Positions 1-7,417 are shown, counted from the first letter of the stretch. The stretch: DNA of 16,141 nt from DSQQ01 sp964443075 (GCA_964443075.1 CAYUCB010000153.1:1-16141); one strand, 5' to 3'. A program made the numbers and translations. The notes: generated from the letters alone by a model not told the origin.

Positions 1-1250
1 CACCGGAGGAGAGTGAACGATGACCCCGTATCGCCCAGAGATAGAACAAAAGATGAAACAGTTCTACGAGACGTTGTCGGAAAAAGATAAACGACGCTAC
101 GCCGGGGTCGAAGCCATGAAGTTCGGTCGAGGCGGCTTGGCCTATCTCAATCGGGTGTTGGGGTGCAGCCAAAAGACAATGATCAAAGGGCTGAAAGAAT
201 TGGCCGCCTTGACTTCAGAGACTAAAGCCGACCCACGGATTAGGGTTAAAGGAGGGGGACGCAAGGGCTATGCTGAAACCCATCCGGGCCTTGACCAGAA
301 ATTTTTGGCGGTCTTAAAGTACGATACCGCGGGTGATCCCTATGGACGAAACGGTCTGCTGGACGAATTTACGCCCCTGGGAAATTGTCCAACGGCTAGG
401 GGAGCGCTACGAGCTAAAGGTCAGTCTGACGGTCGTGCGGAAATTGCTCCAAAAGCATCACTATCGGCGTCGCAAAGCCCTCAAAAAGCAAACTCTGAAA
501 ACTGTGGCCCAGCGAAACGAACAATTTGAAAATATTGCCCGACTGAGGGCGGCTTATGAACAGGCAGGTAACCCGGTGATCAGTATGGACACCAAAAAGA
601 AGGAGTATCTGGGCAATTTCTATCGGGAGGGACGGCTGTATACTCTGGAACACCTCCGCACCTATGACCACGATTTCACCAGTTTGGCTGAGGGCGTGGT
701 CATCCCTCACGGTCTGTATGACCTCAAACAAAATATCGGTTACATCAATCTGGGCCACAGTAAGGATACCGGCGAGTTTGCTTGTGATAGCCTCAGAAAT
801 TGGTGGTATCAGCAAGGCCAATTTGACTATCCCGAGGCCACCGCCCTGTTGCTCTTATGTGATGGGGGCGGCAGTAACAGTTCGCGCCAATATCTTTTCA
901 AACAAGACCTCCAAAAACTCGCGGATGAAATCGGACTTGAAATCCGGATGGCTCATTATCCCCCTTATACCTCCAAGTACAACCCCATTGAACATCGTTT
1001 GTTTCCCCACGTCACCCCTGCCTGTCAAGGCGGTATCTTTACCTCCCTCGAACTGGTTAAGGAGTTGATTGAAAAAACCATGACTTCTACCGGCTTAAAG
1101 GTTACCGTTCAAATCATTGACAAGGTTTATCTAACCGGTCGCAAAGTGGCGGATGACTTCAAGGAAACGATGCAACTTGTGTTTGATGATTTCTTACCGC
1201 AGTGGAACTACACCGCTATCCCAAATAGGGAAGTTATTTAAGTCACGATC
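1..1250 (+). mobile_element. ISAzo13-family insertion sequence (left end outside window, right end not resolved)
   Basis: The first ~1.25 kb is occupied by one transposase gene and little else, so it is the body of an insertion sequence. The left terminus is cut off by the window edge. The right terminus must lie between the transposase stop at 1241 and the start of recognisable dapB homology at about 1262-1300, but I could not identify terminal inverted repeats without the left end. The stated end at 1250 is approximate. Confidence 0.6.
20..1241 (+). CDS. ISAzo13-like transposase, split by a +1 frameshift
   Basis: This is a DDE transposase of the ISAzo13 family (Rhodopirellula-type). The 5' part is open from the ATG at 20, preceded by GGAGGA at 5-10. 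The frame changes at 338-341: codon CCC (338-340) is followed by one extra T, after which ATG GAC GAA continues the protein in the +1 frame. Reading through gives about 406 residues, a normal length, with the family-like junction GDP-MDE. The catalytic triad is visible in the fused protein: Asp about 190 in ISMDTKKKE, Asp about 281 in LLCDGGGSN and Glu about 324 in YNPIEHRLF. The N-terminal ~107 residues form the helix-turn-helix part. The shift could be a mutation or programmed frameshifting: GGTGATCC at 332-339 is complementary to the 16S 3' tail and overlaps a slippery CCC-T. Family assignment is from recognised motifs; activity is unknown. Confidence 0.85.
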
Positions 1251-1261
1251 CCCTTTCAAAA

Positions 1262-1641
1262 GTGCAAGAGTCACAACTCGATGTTTCGCTGGATTCAATT
1301 GATGGTCCAAAGGAGAGTCGGGGAGTCAGATGGCATGGGTCCCAGATTCATTCTGTGCGACTGCCAGGATATATCATTTCGTTAGATGCAATTTTTGGAA
1401 TGCCAGACCAGAAGTTAATTTTGCGTCACGAGGCAGGCTCAAGCGCAGAGCCATATGTCAACGGGGCGCTCTTGGCAATCCGAAAAGTTGGCAAATTATA
1501 GTGTTCCTATTTGATTTATGTAGCGGCCAGCCTTGCGCTGGCCCTATATGGGGCGACCGCAAGGGTACGCCCCTACACATTTCATTTAGGAAATCTATAG
1601 TTGGGGTCCATCGCGGGCTTGATAGCGTGATGGATTTTTAA
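1262..1641 (+). pseudogene. dapB: 4-hydroxy-tetrahydrodipicolinate reductase, C-terminal remnant interrupted by a MITE
   Basis: The frame starting near 1262 encodes the C-terminal third of a DapB-like reductase (lysine/diaminopimelate pathway, NAD(P)H-dependent). It is recognised by GPKESRG, then QIHSVRLPGYI, AIFGMPDQKL, RHEAGSSAEPYV and GALLAIRKVGKL. This frame stops at 1499-1501 inside a 99-bp inserted element. The expected last residues, VGVHRGLDSVMDF, are found at 1600-1641 in another frame. Joining 1262-1498 to 1600-1641 gives GKLVGVHRGLDSVMDF followed by TAA with no other change. The N-terminal NAD-binding part is absent, because the upstream DNA is the ISAzo13-type element. The gene was therefore hit twice. 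Any 5' half must lie upstream of the window. The cell presumably has another route or copy for lysine synthesis, which cannot be seen here. Confidence 0.8.
1499..1597. mobile_element. 99-bp MITE-like element with TA target duplication, inside dapB
   Basis: The insert begins TAGTGTTCCTATTTGA and ends TCATTTAGGAAATCTA. The two ends are imperfect inverted repeats, about 21 of 30 matching. It is flanked by TA on each side (1497-1498 and 1598-1599). Removing the insert plus one TA restores the dapB reading frame, which fixes the boundaries exactly. The inside holds two hairpins: GGCCAGC (1525-1531) with GCTGGCC (1537-1543), and GGGGCGACC with GGT-A-CGCCCC (1550-1573). There is no coding capacity. 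Duplication of TA is typical of IS630/Tc1-mariner transposition, so such a transposase acting in trans is inferred. Confidence 0.8.
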
Positions 1642-1652
1642 GCCGGTCTTCA

Positions 1653-3383
1653 TCACCTCTGCAACGGAATAAAATTATCCCCATAGGCCCCCAAATTGGG
1701 GCCGAGCGCCGCCTGATAATTGGGCCGCAGCGCCCACTCCTCATCGCAGGCGTGGCATTTGAGGCAGCCGGCCGGCGGACAGGCCGGGGTCAGGTCGTCG
1801 CGCAGGGCGCGGCGTAAATCCCAGCTAAAAAAGGCTTTGCTCACTCCGGTGGTCACTACTTCCCAGGGCAGCCGTTCTTCAGGCTGACGCTCGCGCAAAA
1901 AATCCTCCTGACTCAACCCCTCCGCCTCTAAGGCCCGCTGCCATTCTTTTAAATTGACTTTCCGCATGCGGGCCATCACCCGGCCCAGCCGCCGGTCGCC
2001 CCGAGCCAGCACCCCCTCAACGGCGGCCCAGGCCGGACTATCGCTGCGCACCGTCACTCCCGCCGGGTTGAGCCGCTCTTGCAGGTAATTCACCCGCCGT
2101 TCCAGCGTTTTCACCGGCATCATAGCCGCCCATTGAAAAGCGGTGTGGGCTTTAGGCACGTAAGGGGTGGCGTTGATGGCAATGTGGCGCGGAAAAACCC
2201 GCCGCACCGCCAGGGCCATATCGCCAATGGCTTCCACGTCCGCCTCGGTTTCGGTGGGCTGGCCAACCATAAAATACATTTTAAGCTGCGGAAAATTATA
2301 TTTGGCCGCCAATTCAACCGCGTGCAGAATTTGGGCGTCGGACTGAGGCTTGTTGATGACTTTGCGCATACGCACGCTGCCCGCCTCCGGGGCAATGGTC
2401 AGGGTTTGGTTGCCGCTTTCGGCCAGCCCTTTGATGAGCGGCTCGCTAATCGGGTCTACCCGCATGGAAGAGGCGGTCAGCCGCGCCCCCAGTTTACGCA
2501 GTTCAAGCGCCACCTGGTCAATCCAGCTGTGGTCGCTGACCGCCGCGCTGACCAGCCCAACGCGGTCGCGGTGTTTCAAGCCGTGCCGGGCCGCCGCCAG
2601 CACGGTCTCCAGATGCATCTCGCGCATAGGGCGGTAGACATATCCGGCCATACAAAAGCGGCAACCCCGGCCGCAGCCCCGGGCAATTTCAATCAGGGTG
2701 CGGTCGCCAAACTCGGTGTTGGGGCTGTAAATTTGGGTGACGGTGGGCCGGGTGTCGATATCTTTCACCCAAACCCGCTGCACCGGCTGCTCATAGGTCA
2801 GCGAGGGTACATACAGCCCATCCAGTTGGGCCAGCCGTTGGTAGGCTTCGGGCCGGGGGATTTGGTTGACTTCCCACAGGACGTCAATTAAGGGAGGCAC
2901 AATGGCCTCCCCTTCGCCGATGGCAAAGGCATCGAAAATTTCGGCCATAGGCTCCGGGTTGGTGTAGACCGCCGGCCCGCCGGCGATGAGCAGCGGCCAG
3001 CTTTGGTCGCGTTCGGCGGCAAACAAGGGGAGGCCGGCCTGGCGCAGCATTTGCACCACGTTAAAATAATCCATCTCATAAGAAATGGTAAAGGCGATAG
3101 CGGCAAACTCATCCAGCGGGCGCTGTGATTCCAGCGATTGGATGGGTTCATCCCGCTGAGGAAGCTGCTGCAGCCCAAAAAAGACCCGCTCGCACACCAC
3201 GTCGGGTTCATCGTTAAAGAGGCGGTAGAGGCTGTGGAGGGCCAGACTGCTCATGCCCACCCGGTAGGTGTTGGGCCAGACCAGGGCGATAGGCAGTTTG
3301 CCGCCCCAGTTTTTGTAAATGGTGCCCTCTTCCTGGCAGAGAACTTTTTTAATCTGGTCAATGTAACGGTAGTTTTGTTTCAT
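1653..3383 (-). CDS. Stand-alone radical SAM protein, TIGR03960 type (B12-binding-like N-terminus)
   Basis: This 576-residue protein has an N-terminal Rossmann-like, B12-binding-type region (about residues 25-165, including LLIAGGPAVYTNPEP and FAIGEGE). A radical SAM domain follows, with CX3CX2C at Cys237, Cys241 and Cys244 (IARGCGRGCRFCMAGY), which would bind the [4Fe-4S] cluster that cleaves S-adenosylmethionine. Near the C-terminus a CX4CX2CX2C group (CPPAGCLKCHAC) could bind a further metal centre. The layout matches the uncharacterised family TIGR03960, often fused to a DUF2344 (TIGR03936) domain; that domain is absent here. The ATG at 3383 was chosen because AAGGTGAG precedes it (3384-3391) and the family-like sequence MKQNYRYIDQI starts there. 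A longer in-frame extension to 3452 runs through the promoter and is unlikely. The substrate is unknown. Confidence 0.85.
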   Translation of the reverse strand: MKQNYRYIDQIKKVLCQEEGTIYKNWGGKLPIALVWPNTYRVGMSSLALHSLYRLFNDEPDVVCERVFFGLQQLPQRDEPIQSLESQRPLDEFAAIAFTISYEMDYFNVVQMLRQAGLPLFAAERDQSWPLLIAGGPAVYTNPEPMAEIFDAFAIGEGEAIVPPLIDVLWEVNQIPRPEAYQRLAQLDGLYVPSLTYEQPVQRVWVKDIDTRPTVTQIYSPNTEFGDRTLIEIARGCGRGCRFCMAGYVYRPMREMHLETVLAAARHGLKHRDRVGLVSAAVSDHSWIDQVALELRKLGARLTASSMRVDPISEPLIKGLAESGNQTLTIAPEAGSVRMRKVINKPQSDAQILHAVELAAKYNFPQLKMYFMVGQPTETEADVEAIGDMALAVRRVFPRHIAINATPYVPKAHTAFQWAAMMPVKTLERRVNYLQERLNPAGVTVRSDSPAWAAVEGVLARGDRRLGRVMARMRKVNLKEWQRALEAEGLSQEDFLRERQPEERLPWEVVTTGVSKAFFSWDLRRALRDDLTPACPPAGCLKCHACDEEWALRPNYQAALGPNLGAYGDNFIPLQR

Positions 3384-3423
3384 CTCACCTTGTCGGGTAA
3401 TTTTTATGATAAACTTTATAAAA

Positions 3424-3452
3424 ATTATACTATTGGACGGCCTAAACGCCAA
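3424..3452 (-). promoter_or_regulatory. Sigma70-type promoter for the radical SAM gene
   Basis: On the minus strand, TTGGCG (3452-3447) is followed after exactly 17 bases by a perfect TATAAT (3429-3424). Transcription would start near 3417, giving a leader of about 34 bases before the ATG at 3383. The match to consensus and its position support it. It also argues against the longer in-frame start at 3452. Confidence 0.65.
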
Positions 3453-3499
3453 AAAAACGAAATTCCGGTTTTGGACGGGGATGTAACTACTCTACCGGC

Positions 3500-3532
3500 C
3501 TCTCGTTACCACGCTCTGCGTGGTAACGAGAG
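3500..3532. repeat. Perfect 15-bp palindromic hairpin (REP-like)
   Basis: CTCTCGTTACCACGC (3500-3514) and its exact reverse complement (3518-3532) are separated by TCT. Flanking CTACTCT (3488-3494) and AGAGTAG (3531-3537) can extend or compete with the stem. There is no U-run on either strand, so it is not a standard terminator. It lies between the VOC gene terminator and the radical SAM promoter. It looks like a dispersed extragenic palindrome. Confidence 0.7.
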
Positions 3533-3570
3533 AGTAGGCTGAAAAAGCAAGAATCTGGTTGCCCGGAACT

Positions 3571-3606
3571 AAAAAACAGCCCGGTGGTCTAAACCACCGG
3601 GCTGTT
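3571..3606 (-). terminator. Intrinsic terminator of the VOC gene
   Basis: AACAGCCCGGTGGT (3575-3588) and ACCACCGGGCTGTT (3593-3606) form a perfect 14-bp stem around a 4-base loop. Read on the minus strand the stem is followed by a run of T (complement of 3571-3576). It lies 30 bases past the end of the VOC gene. Confidence 0.85.
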
Positions 3607-3635
3607 AGCGCGGGAATGCGGACGAGTTTATTAGG

Positions 3636-4004
3636 TTATGGTTGGGCCGACGGGTCGGGTTGGTGCAAGCCAAAAACAACCCCTTCGGTATCCTGACAGT
3701 AGGCCTGGTAGCCCACACCGGGGATAACGTCTTTGGGCATAATTACTTTGCCGCCGTTGGCCGTCACTTTAGCTACAACTTCATCAATTGAGGCCACCCC
3801 CATGGTATTAATGGATGATGGCGGCCCTTTGCTTTTGCCCAGGCCGCCGTTGATGCCGGGTTCGCCTTCTTCACCGGCCATGACCAGCCAATAGTCTATT
3901 GGGCCATCCCATTTGCTAATTTGCCAGCCAAAAACATTGCGGTAAAAATCCGCCGCTCTGGCCGGGTCTTCAACCATAATTTCAAAATGAATTGGTTTTG
4001 TCAT
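3636..4004 (-). CDS. VOC-fold (glyoxalase/bleomycin-resistance) family protein
   Basis: A 122-residue single-domain vicinal oxygen chelate protein. The N-terminal strand IHFEIMVEDPARAADFYRNVFGW is split here as IHFEIMVED then PARAADFYRNVFGW, the usual first VOC half. It is followed by GIDEVV-like SIDEVVAKVTANGGKVIMPK and GVGYQAYCQDTEGVVFGLHQ, the second half. The family covers lyases, dioxygenases and antibiotic-binding proteins, and the reaction cannot be assigned. His6 and residues of the last strand are candidate metal ligands, but the expected glutamate in the final strand is not obvious, so a non-enzymatic or unusual member is possible. The ATG at 4004 is preceded by GGGGGTAACCG. The gene is monocistronic, with its own terminator at 3571-3606; a MITE-like element sits just upstream. 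Confidence 0.85.
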   Translation of the reverse strand: MTKPIHFEIMVEDPARAADFYRNVFGWQISKWDGPIDYWLVMAGEEGEPGINGGLGKSKGPPSSINTMGVASIDEVVAKVTANGGKVIMPKDVIPGVGYQAYCQDTEGVVFGLHQPDPSAQP

Positions 4005-4030
4005 CGGTTACCCCCAGCGATTACAATGAA

Positions 4031-4172
4031 TAGGACTTACGTAGTTCATGTCATTTCGAAGGCGAAGCCTGAGAAATCTCTAAAAACTATGCTTGCCAAC
4101 GACGTATTTGGGGATTTCTCGCTCCTGTCGTCGCTCGAAATGACATTCAAACGCTCAACTGCGTAAATCCTA
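4031..4172. mobile_element. 142-bp MITE-like element with 6-bp target duplication
   Basis: The ends TAGGACTTACGTAGTT (4031-4046) and AACTGCGTAAATCCTA (4157-4172) are inverted repeats with two mismatches. Inside, ATGTCATTTCGA (4048-4059) pairs perfectly with TCGAAATGACAT (4135-4146), and GAGAAATC (4071-4078) pairs with GATTTCTC (4113-4120), so the whole element can fold on itself. The direct repeat AATGAA flanks it at 4025-4030 and 4173-4178, as expected for a target-site duplication. It has no ORF of note. Together with the surrounding bases (4005-4306) it fills the non-coding gap upstream of the VOC gene. Confidence 0.75.
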
Positions 4173-4248
4173 AATGAAATTATTCAACGTAACTACCCTA
4201 TAATTTTAGAACAAAGGTTCTGATTTGTCAAATTAGGAGGGGAAGAAA

Positions 4249-4301
4249 CGAAGAGTCGAGGACGCGAAGATTTTCCGCGCCCCCGCGTCCTCGACTCTTC
4301 G
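4249..4301 (-). terminator. 18-bp inverted repeat, probable terminator after the membrane protein gene
   Basis: CGAAGAGTCGAGGACGCG (4249-4266) is perfectly complementary to 4284-4301 across a 17-base loop. On the minus strand it follows the stop of the 233-residue membrane protein by only a few bases and is followed by TTTCTTCC, a weak U-run. The CGAA-rich sequence resembles 7849-7880, so it may be a dispersed repeat used as a terminator. Nothing else is evident at 4180-4248 apart from AT-rich DNA. Confidence 0.5.
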
Positions 4302-4306
4302 CCTCC

Positions 4307-5008
4307 TCAATACGGAAATGCTTCTGCCAAGGCGCGTTGGGTGGCGCTGAGGGGTGAGGTTATTTCAATGTAATAGCGGTCGTTGTTGTAAGCCAGACCG
4401 TAGGCCCGGTCGGCAAAATTGGGGGCGGCCCATTCAATGTAGTTGTTTTCAATATAGAGCCGTTCGCGCCACTCGGTGAGTTGGGTGCGTTCTTCCAGCA
4501 GGGTTTTATAATTCTCCAGAAAACGGCGGGCGTTGATGTAGGAGTCGGCCTGAATCATAATCACCGAGGCCGGGTTGCCGATTTCATCCACATAGGTGCC
4601 GCGCACCGTCTGCGCGCCGATGTAGGGGGAGTCAAACACCTGCTCTTCTTTCAAATCAACCAGTTTGAACTGGCCCACCGTGCGGGGCATGGCGTCATCC
4701 AGAAATTTGTTGGTGGGCGGGGTAGGGCGGGCGTCAAGACCGTAGGGGCGCGGGTCGTTCAACCCGGCGGGGATGACCAGATTGGCCGGGGTACACAGCC
4801 AAAAGGCAATCGCCAGGGCAATGAGCGAGAAAATCATAAAGCGGATGGCCGCGTTGCGCTGTTGGGCCGGGGTTTGCAGGGTGGCCACACCATCCACAAA
4901 CTCCGGCTCGTAACCTTGCGGAGCAATCAGCGAGTCCAGTTCGGGGTCGGGGGGACCGGCGGCGGCTTGCAGCTCTGAATCTTTGGGGCGTTCGTTTTCT
5001 GCCGTCAT
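4307..5008 (-). CDS. Single-pass membrane protein of unknown function, coupled to tex
   Basis: This 233-residue protein is not recognised. It has an acidic, proline-rich N-terminal segment of about 55 residues, one transmembrane helix (about residues 57-77, FMIFSLIALAIAFWLCTPAN) and an extracytoplasmic-looking C-terminal domain of about 150 residues. That domain has mixed strands and aromatic residues (KFLDDAMPRTVGQFKLVDL, GTYVDEIGNPASVIMIQAD, NNDRYYIEITSP). The helix is too internal for a cleaved signal peptide. The ATG at 5008 lies one base past the TGA of tex (5012-5010), so the two are very likely cotranscribed and translationally coupled. A hairpin follows the stop. The C-terminal part could be a lipid- or protein-binding module; no function is claimed. 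Confidence 0.75.
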   Translation of the reverse strand: MTAENERPKDSELQAAAGPPDPELDSLIAPQGYEPEFVDGVATLQTPAQQRNAAIRFMIFSLIALAIAFWLCTPANLVIPAGLNDPRPYGLDARPTPPTNKFLDDAMPRTVGQFKLVDLKEEQVFDSPYIGAQTVRGTYVDEIGNPASVIMIQADSYINARRFLENYKTLLEERTQLTEWRERLYIENNYIEWAAPNFADRAYGLAYNNDRYYIEITSPLSATQRALAEAFPY

Positions 5009-5009
5009 G

Positions 5010-7181
5010 TCAACCCACTTCTTTCATACTCAAGCCAATCCGCCCGCGCTCCCGGTCTATCTTAACCACTTTCACCTTTACAATATCGCCCACCCCCACC
5101 ACCTCAAAGGGATTTTTGACGTACCGGTCGGCCAGTTGGCTGATGTGTACCAGTCCATCTTGCTTGACCCCGATATCCACAAAGGCCCCAAAATCCACCA
5201 CATTGCGGACCGTGCCGGTCAGCACCATGCCTTCTTTCAAATCAGCCACACTCAGCACATCCTGGCGCAAGAGCGGCAGCGGCAGTTCGTCGCGGGGGTC
5301 GCGGCCCGGTTTGGCCAGGTCATCCAGAATGTCGGCCAGGGTTGGCTCGCCCACCTCTAGCTGACGGGCCAATTGTTTAAGATTGCCCCGGCGCAGGGTG
5401 TCAATTTTGGCGGGCAAATCTTTTTCATCGCCCCGCACGCCCAAATGAGCAAACAGCCGCTCCACCACCGGGTAACTTTCGGGGTGGATAAAGGTGTTGT
5501 CCAGGGGGCGGCTGCCGCCGGGAATTTTCAAAAAGCCGATGGCCTGCTGGTAGGTTTTATCGCCCAGCCCTTTAACCTTTTTTAACTGCTCACGGTGGGC
5601 AAAGGGGCCGTGTTCTTCGCGCTGTTTTACTATAGCCTCGGCCACCCGGCGGCTGATGCCGGCCACGTAACTGAGCAGGGCCGGGCTGGCCGTGTTGACA
5701 TCCACCCCAACGTGATTGACCGCGCTTTCCACCACCGCGTCGAGGGTTTGGCTCAACTGCTTCTGGTTGACATCATGCTGGTACAGGCCGACGCCAATCG
5801 CTTTGGGTTCAATTTTGACCAGTTCGGCCAGGGGGTCTTGCAGGCGGCGGGCAATGGAAATCGCCCCGCGCATGCTCACATCCAAATCGGGGAACTCAGA
5901 CCGGGCCAAATCGCTGGCGGAGTAGACCGACGCGCCCGCCTCGTTGACCATCACGTAGGCCAGGGGAGATTTGGGAGGGGGTTTTTGAGCTTGAGCGGCC
6001 TTGATTACTTCGGCGGTCAGAGTTTCGGTTTCGCGGCTGGCGGTGCCGTTGCCAATGGCGATGATTTCAGCCCCTTGCTCTATTAATTTGAGCAGGATGG
6101 TTTTGGCCTCACTTAATTTTTTCTGCGGTTCGTGGGGGTAAATGGTCGTGCCACCCAAAAATTTGCCGGTGGGGTCTACCAGGGCTATCTTGCAGCCGGT
6201 GCGAAAGCCGGGGTCAACCCCGATGACCGTTTTGCCGCGTATGGGCGCTTGCAGCAGCAGTTGGCGCAGGTTGGCGGCAAAGGTTTCGATGGCGTGCTCG
6301 TCGGATGAATCGGTTAATTCGCCGCGCAGTTCGTTTTCAATCGAGGGGGCTAAGAGCCGTTTGTAGCCATCGTTCACCGCCTGGCGCAGGTAATCGGTCA
6401 ACACCGAGCGGGGGTTGGTAATCATCCGGGCCTGAATGGTCTGAATCAATTCCTCGTCGGGGGTGTCGAGCTTTACTTTTAAAATGCCCTCCCGCTCGCC
6501 CCGGTTAATGGCCAGCAGCCGGTGCGGGGGAATGGCGCTCAGTTTCTCGCGGTAATCGTAGTAGGTTTGGTAAACGCCCCGTTCATCTTTGGCCGTATCG
6601 CCGGTACTGACCACCAGCCAGGCCTCTTTACGGGTGCGGTCGCGCGCGCCGGCCCGGGTGTCGGCATTTTCGGCCACCATTTCGGCGATGATGTCGCAGG
6701 CGCCGGCCAGGGCGGCGGCGGCGTTGGGCACGTCATCGTTCAGGTAAGGGGCCGCAATTTCTTCAATGTTGCCTTTGGTTAGGCTCTGGGCCAGAATGGC
6801 CTGAGCCAGCGGTTCCAGCCCTCGCTCGCGGGCAATGGTCGCCCGGGTGCGGCGTTTGGGTTTGTAGGGCAGATACAGGTCTTCCACGGCTTGTAGGGTC
6901 GTGGCCGCCTCGATTCGCCCGCGCAGTTCGTCGGTCAGCTTGCCCTGTTCGGCGATGCTGTTGAGCACGGTTTTCTTGCGGGCTTCCAGGTTGCGCAGGT
7001 AAGTCAGTCGCTCCAGAATTTCGCGTAGTTGCACTTCGTCCAACCCGCCAGTGACTTCTTTGCGGTAGCGAGCCACAAACGGCACGGTGTTATCCGCGTC
7101 AAACAACTCAATCGAACGGGCCGCTTGCTGCGGTTGAATCCCCAGTTCGGCGGCAATGGTTTGAGCAAAATTAATCGGCAT
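5010..7181 (-). CDS. tex: Tex family transcription accessory / RNA-binding protein
   Basis: A 723-residue full-length Tex protein, a nucleic-acid-binding factor associated with transcription and RNA stability in the cytoplasm. The domain order is typical: the N-terminal helical Tex region (SIELFDADNTVPFVARYRKEVTG); a YqgF/RNase H-like domain (VIGVDPGFRTGCKIALVDPTG, roughly residues 325-450); helix-hairpin-helix motifs (VDVNTASPALLSYVAGISRRVAEAIV and KKVKGLGDKTYQQAIGFLKI, given in parts); and a C-terminal S1 RNA-binding domain starting at VLTGTVRNVVDFGAFVDIG. The start at 7181 is preferred over the in-frame ATG at 7208, because GGAGGA sits at 7191-7186 and MPINFAQTIAAELGI matches the family N-terminus. 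The membrane-protein gene follows after one base. Confidence 0.97.
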   Translation of the reverse strand: MPINFAQTIAAELGIQPQQAARSIELFDADNTVPFVARYRKEVTGGLDEVQLREILERLTYLRNLEARKKTVLNSIAEQGKLTDELRGRIEAATTLQAVEDLYLPYKPKRRTRATIARERGLEPLAQAILAQSLTKGNIEEIAAPYLNDDVPNAAAALAGACDIIAEMVAENADTRAGARDRTRKEAWLVVSTGDTAKDERGVYQTYYDYREKLSAIPPHRLLAINRGEREGILKVKLDTPDEELIQTIQARMITNPRSVLTDYLRQAVNDGYKRLLAPSIENELRGELTDSSDEHAIETFAANLRQLLLQAPIRGKTVIGVDPGFRTGCKIALVDPTGKFLGGTTIYPHEPQKKLSEAKTILLKLIEQGAEIIAIGNGTASRETETLTAEVIKAAQAQKPPPKSPLAYVMVNEAGASVYSASDLARSEFPDLDVSMRGAISIARRLQDPLAELVKIEPKAIGVGLYQHDVNQKQLSQTLDAVVESAVNHVGVDVNTASPALLSYVAGISRRVAEAIVKQREEHGPFAHREQLKKVKGLGDKTYQQAIGFLKIPGGSRPLDNTFIHPESYPVVERLFAHLGVRGDEKDLPAKIDTLRRGNLKQLARQLEVGEPTLADILDDLAKPGRDPRDELPLPLLRQDVLSVADLKEGMVLTGTVRNVVDFGAFVDIGVKQDGLVHISQLADRYVKNPFEVVGVGDIVKVKVVKIDRERGRIGLSMKEVG

Positions 7182-7264
7182 AAAATCCTCCACACAGGTT
7201 TGAGGCATTTATGGTATCTATTTTGACCAGCCGGGCAAATAGTGGTAAGGTAGAATCTATTCTA

Positions 7265-7364
7265 AAAACGTGAAACGTAAAACGTAAGGATTTACCATCA
7301 AAACTATTCTGTCCGCCCCTCTTGTTTTGGAGATTATGCGTTACGTTTTACGCATTACGTTTTA
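7265..7364. repeat. Inverted-repeat element of the ACGTTTTACG type, copy 1
   Basis: A 23-base arm at 7265-7287 (AAAACGT, then three further ACGT-like units) is matched in inverted orientation by 7341-7363, 20 of 23 bases, with 53 bases between. The unit ACGTAAAACGT is itself nearly palindromic. The same left arm recurs with one change at 13276-13298. It lies in the intergenic space between the divergent tex and 78-residue protein genes. It is either a dispersed palindromic element or a regulatory repeat. Confidence 0.6.
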
Positions 7365-7389
7365 TCAGCTTTTAACTAATGTCACTGGT

Positions 7390-7395
7390 TATAAT
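7390..7395 (+). promoter_or_regulatory. Candidate -10 box for the small-protein genes
   Basis: A perfect TATAAT lies 22 bases before the ATG at 7418, with a TG a few bases upstream that partly resembles an extended -10. No good -35 hexamer is seen at the right spacing, so this is only a candidate. The ribosome binding site GAGG is at 7409-7412. Confidence 0.35.
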
Positions 7396-7417
7396 ATTTT
7401 AAAACAGCGAGGTTGCT

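Noticed and set aside
664..1068. 134-codon ORF in another frame of the transposase
   Set aside because: It overlaps the DDE region, whose catalytic motifs are clear in the main frame.
2079..2891. 270-codon plus-strand ORF opposite the radical SAM gene
   Set aside because: It is antisense to a well-supported protein with clear motifs; the translation is His/Gly-rich shadow sequence with no recognisable domain.
3471..3570. Possible CRISPR-like or riboswitch structure in the region with two hairpins
   Set aside because: The two hairpins are unrelated in sequence, there is no regular spacing, and one is a standard terminator.
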